DNA from: Parageobacillus thermantarcticus
GTDB taxonomy: Bacteria; Bacillota; Bacilli; Bacillales; Anoxybacillaceae
Direction: 5' to 3'
NCBI RefSeq assembly: GCF_900111865.1
Contig: NZ_FOJS01000009.1
Coordinates: forward strand, 22,353-86,352
DNA length: 64,000 nt
A model generated the notes under the pieces. It searched no databases, had not been told where the DNA came from, and worked only from the letters and a program-made list of their open reading frames with translations. A program made the translations under genes and the position numbers. Below, one piece after another: positions 62,458 through 64,000 of this stretch; position 1 is the first letter of the stretch; every line of letters starts with the position of its first letter.

Positions 62458-62485
62458 ATTATATTAATTATTCTGAAAAATTCAA
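62458..62485 (-). promoter_or_regulatory. Sigma-A promoter of cstA-ybdD
   Basis: TTGAAT (62480-62485), 16-bp spacer, TATAAT (62458-62463) on the minus strand, about 37 bp before the cstA start. Confidence 0.65.
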
Positions 62486-62501
62486 AGAATTTGTTTGATA
62501 G

Positions 62502-62537
62502 ATATTTTAACAATTATATTTATATTTTAACAATTAT
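62502..62537 (-). promoter_or_regulatory. Tandem direct repeats upstream of the cstA promoter
   Basis: The 16-bp sequence ATATTTTAACAATTAT occurs exactly twice, at 62502-62517 and 62522-62537, 20 bp apart start to start, about two helical turns. The first begins 16 bp upstream of the -35 box. On the minus strand the core is TTGTTAAAAT. The spacing is typical of activator sites of LytTR-type response regulators; the identity of the regulator is inferred. Confidence 0.6.
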
Positions 62538-62620
62538 TATTTATAATCTTATATTTAACGTTTTTGACTCCAATTCCTTTCGAAACACCGGGCGATATTC
62601 ACAGCGCCTTTGCAAACACG

Positions 62621-62655
62621 GCAAATGCCGCCAATCATCCGTTGGCGGCATTTGC
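62621..62655 (-). terminator. Strong hairpin at the end of yjbE
   Basis: 14-bp perfect stem GCAAATGCCGCCAA / TTGGCGGCATTTGC with a 7-nt loop that contains the yjbE stop codon. No long U-run follows on the minus strand (TTTGCCGTGTTTGC), so it may end or merely stabilise the transcript. Confidence 0.55.
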
Positions 62656-63321
62656 TTCGCGTTTATTTTCCCGTGCCTTTTTCATTGTGCCGGCAATAAT
62701 AACTCCAGCAACAACAAGCAGTTCAAATCCGTATTTGACAATCGGATTGGCAAAATACTGGTCTAAAAACGGCTCATCGACAATCATTTTCGAAGCGGTC
62801 CATGCAAGCACTCCCGCTCCGATTGTAATAATAATTGGAAAACGCTCAATCCACTTCAAAATTAACGTACTTCCCCATACCATAATAGGTACGGAAATTA
62901 ACAGTCCTAATATAACTAGTAAGAAACTGCCGTGCGCGGCTCCCGCCACCGCCAGCACGTTATCTAACCCCATGAGTGCGTCGGCGATAATAATCGTGCG
63001 GATCGCCTCCCATAAGCTTCCTCCCGCTTCCACATCATGCCCTTTTTCTTCGACGAGAAGCTTATAAGCGATCCAAACAAGCAATATCCCCCCAACGAGC
63101 AGCAATCCTGGCACTTTTAATAACCATACGACAAACAATGTCGCAAGCGCGCGGATCACAACCGCCCCGACCGTTCCCCAAACGACCGCTTTTTTCTGCT
63201 GGTGTTTTGGCAAATTACGAGCTGCCAAACCAATGACAATGGCGTTATCGCCAGCTAATACAAGGTCGATAATGACAATCGATAAAAGCGCAGACAAAAA
63301 TTCCATCGAAAATAATTCCAT
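62635..63321 (-). CDS. TerC-family membrane protein, YjbE-like
   Basis: 228-residue membrane protein with about seven helices. The two acidic TerC motifs are present: LVLAGDNAIVIGLAARNLP near residue 20 and ADALMGLDNVLAVAGAAHG near residue 115. Bacillus relatives (YjbE, YkoY, MeeF/MeeY group) take part in manganese export or metalation of secreted enzymes. The ATG follows AAAAGGAGGAATGGTAA. No yybP-ykoY (Mn) riboswitch is visible upstream. It follows the DUF1232 gene by 15 bp. Confidence 0.87.
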   Translation of the reverse strand: MELFSMEFLSALLSIVIIDLVLAGDNAIVIGLAARNLPKHQQKKAVVWGTVGAVVIRALATLFVVWLLKVPGLLLVGGILLVWIAYKLLVEEKGHDVEAGGSLWEAIRTIIIADALMGLDNVLAVAGAAHGSFLLVILGLLISVPIMVWGSTLILKWIERFPIIITIGAGVLAWTASKMIVDEPFLDQYFANPIVKYGFELLVVAGVIIAGTMKKARENKREANAANG

Positions 63322-63336
63322 TTACCATTCCTCCTT

Positions 63337-63609
63337 TTAAATGTCGTATTTATTTTTTAAATGTGAAGGTGCCATTTTTACTATTCGTTGAAGAATAAAC
63401 AATAGTACGGCTACATCATCGATGACGCCAAACAATCCAAGCCAATCGGGAATGATGTCAAATGGAAACACGGCATAAATCGATAAAAGTAAAATAGCAA
63501 GCATTTTTTTCAACATCGACACTTCTTGCGAACGAAAAAATTCTATTAAAAATGGGATAAATCGGCGAATTTTAATGATGAAACGCAGTCGTTTCCATAT
63601 TTTTCTCAT
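63337..63609 (-). CDS. YkvA-type DUF1232 small membrane protein
   Basis: 90 residues: a basic N-terminus (RKIWKRLRFIIKIRRF) and the DUF1232 core LLSIYAVFPFDIIPDWLGLFGVIDD, with two hydrophobic segments. The ATG at 63609 follows GAGG at 7 nt; the previous ATG is an alternative. It precedes the TerC gene, probably in one transcript. Function unknown. Confidence 0.85.
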   Translation of the reverse strand: MRKIWKRLRFIIKIRRFIPFLIEFFRSQEVSMLKKMLAILLLSIYAVFPFDIIPDWLGLFGVIDDVAVLLFILQRIVKMAPSHLKNKYDI

Positions 63610-63773
63610 CATATCCCCTCTACTTTTCCGAATTTCTTTTTTATTTTCCCCAATCCTCCTCCCTCTAGAAATGTTGATATATCAAGGCTTTTCGGCCTCT
63701 CAGGGGTGTCAAAAAAATATTTTTCGACAAAATCCCTTACATCCTTTTTCAGTTTTGTGGATATCTTACAGAA

Positions 63774-63939
63774 CCAGGGTGCGCTTCGCGGCCACGTCTG
63801 GATACATTTTCCTGACGTGGGGGGGAAGCGTATTCGATGCACCCTTGGATCTCCGCATCGCTGATGAGGACGAACCCTCCCATGTCTCCGGGCGTCTTTG
63901 CGCCAACATTCCCTCGTTCGGTCTCGTCATCAGGCGGAG
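63774..63939. other. GC-rich segment with two nested helical domains, candidate structured RNA or mobile-element end
   Basis: The last 390 bases carry no convincing gene. From 63774 the base composition turns GC-rich and two long-range folded domains appear. Domain 1 (63774-63848): GGGTGC/GCACCC, GCTTC/GAAGC and CCACGTC/GACGTGG nest. Domain 2 (63851-63939): CTCCGC/GCGGAG, CTGATGA/TCAT CAG, GACGAAC/GTTCGGTC (one bulge), ATGT/ACAT and GGCG/CGCC nest in register. More complementarity continues toward the edge. This could be a large structured RNA or the 5' part of an intron or IS-associated RNA. Strand and family cannot be set. Confidence 0.5.
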
Positions 63940-64000
63940 GCCGGCCAAGCTTTCTTAGGGACTCGAGGTCGCATGGAGGAGATCACGCCAGCTTCTCCGG

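Noticed and set aside
62635..63609. yybP-ykoY manganese riboswitch before the TerC gene
   Set aside because: Only 15 bp separate the TerC gene from the upstream DUF1232 gene and no aptamer core is seen before the latter.
63575..63958. 127-codon plus-strand frame at the right edge
   Set aside because: It runs antisense through the DUF1232 start and then the structured segment; no ribosome site and no conserved pattern.
63774..64000. Group II intron 5' end (GTGCG)
   Set aside because: Only the first bases resemble one; the long-range pairing of those bases and the lack of recognisable intron motifs do not fit, and no reverse transcriptase is in view.

Overview
The window looks like the chromosome of a thermophilic, spore-forming Bacillaceae of the Geobacillus/Parageobacillus group. 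This rests on gene content and order (a long block syntenic with the Bacillus subtilis yhf-yhg-hem-yha-yhe region), spore-specific genes, Geobacillus-like proteins such as the GH13 glucosidase, and AT-rich intergenic DNA. No rRNA genes, prophage, complete insertion sequence or CRISPR array is visible. Genes are dense, and many start with GTG or TTG after a strong ribosome-binding site.

Layout. 1-3.7 kb: an orphan-type ABC importer (permease, lipoprotein) and acyl-CoA synthetase lcfB with a FadR-like operator. 3.9-8.1 kb: yhfI, tiny yhfH, and the yhgE/yhgD membrane protein-TetR pair with two matching operators. 8.2-11.6 kb: the haem operon hemE-hemH-hemY. 12-16.2 kb: transporter yhfA and ecsA-ecsB-hmoB. 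16.2-16.7 kb: a gap that appears to encode a roughly 330-nt structured RNA with its own forespore-type promoter and terminator. 16.7-25.5 kb: hit, prsA, sscA, yhaI, scoC, trpP (with a TRAP site), serC, yhaL, yhaM, yhaPQ. 25.6-30.3 kb: yhzD, two nested mini-genes, hemZ, yhaX, yheA, yheB. 30.4-35.1 kb: four consecutive YheC/YheD-type ATP-grasp genes. 35-40.5 kb: a PucR-like regulator, msmX, a small acid-soluble spore protein gene preceded by a tRNA-like fold, and a CorC/CNNM protein. 40.7-47.9 kb: a TPP-riboswitch-controlled operon joining the HMP transporter genes ykoEDC to tenI-thiO-thiS-thiG-thiF. 48.2-63.6 kb: an RlmI-like methyltransferase, MFS exporter, heterodimeric ABC exporter, AraC regulator, yfiT-like gene, a decapitated beta-lactamase-family gene, an alpha-glucosidase with cre, a ketopantoate reductase, cstA-ybdD, and yjbE with a DUF1232 gene. 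63.77-64 kb: a GC-rich segment with extensive nested complementarity, cut by the window edge.

Working together: hemE/H/Y and hemZ make haem and hmoB degrades it; the ykoEDC importer and thiazole genes recycle and build thiamin under TPP control; prsA, ecsAB and scoC are protein-export and transition-state functions; msmX and the glucosidase serve maltodextrin-type sugar use under carbon catabolite control; sscA, the ssp gene, yhaL and the ATP-grasp cluster are sporulation genes. A short MITE-like element recurs in four intergenic places. All functions are inferred from sequence reading and remembered families; no database search was run.
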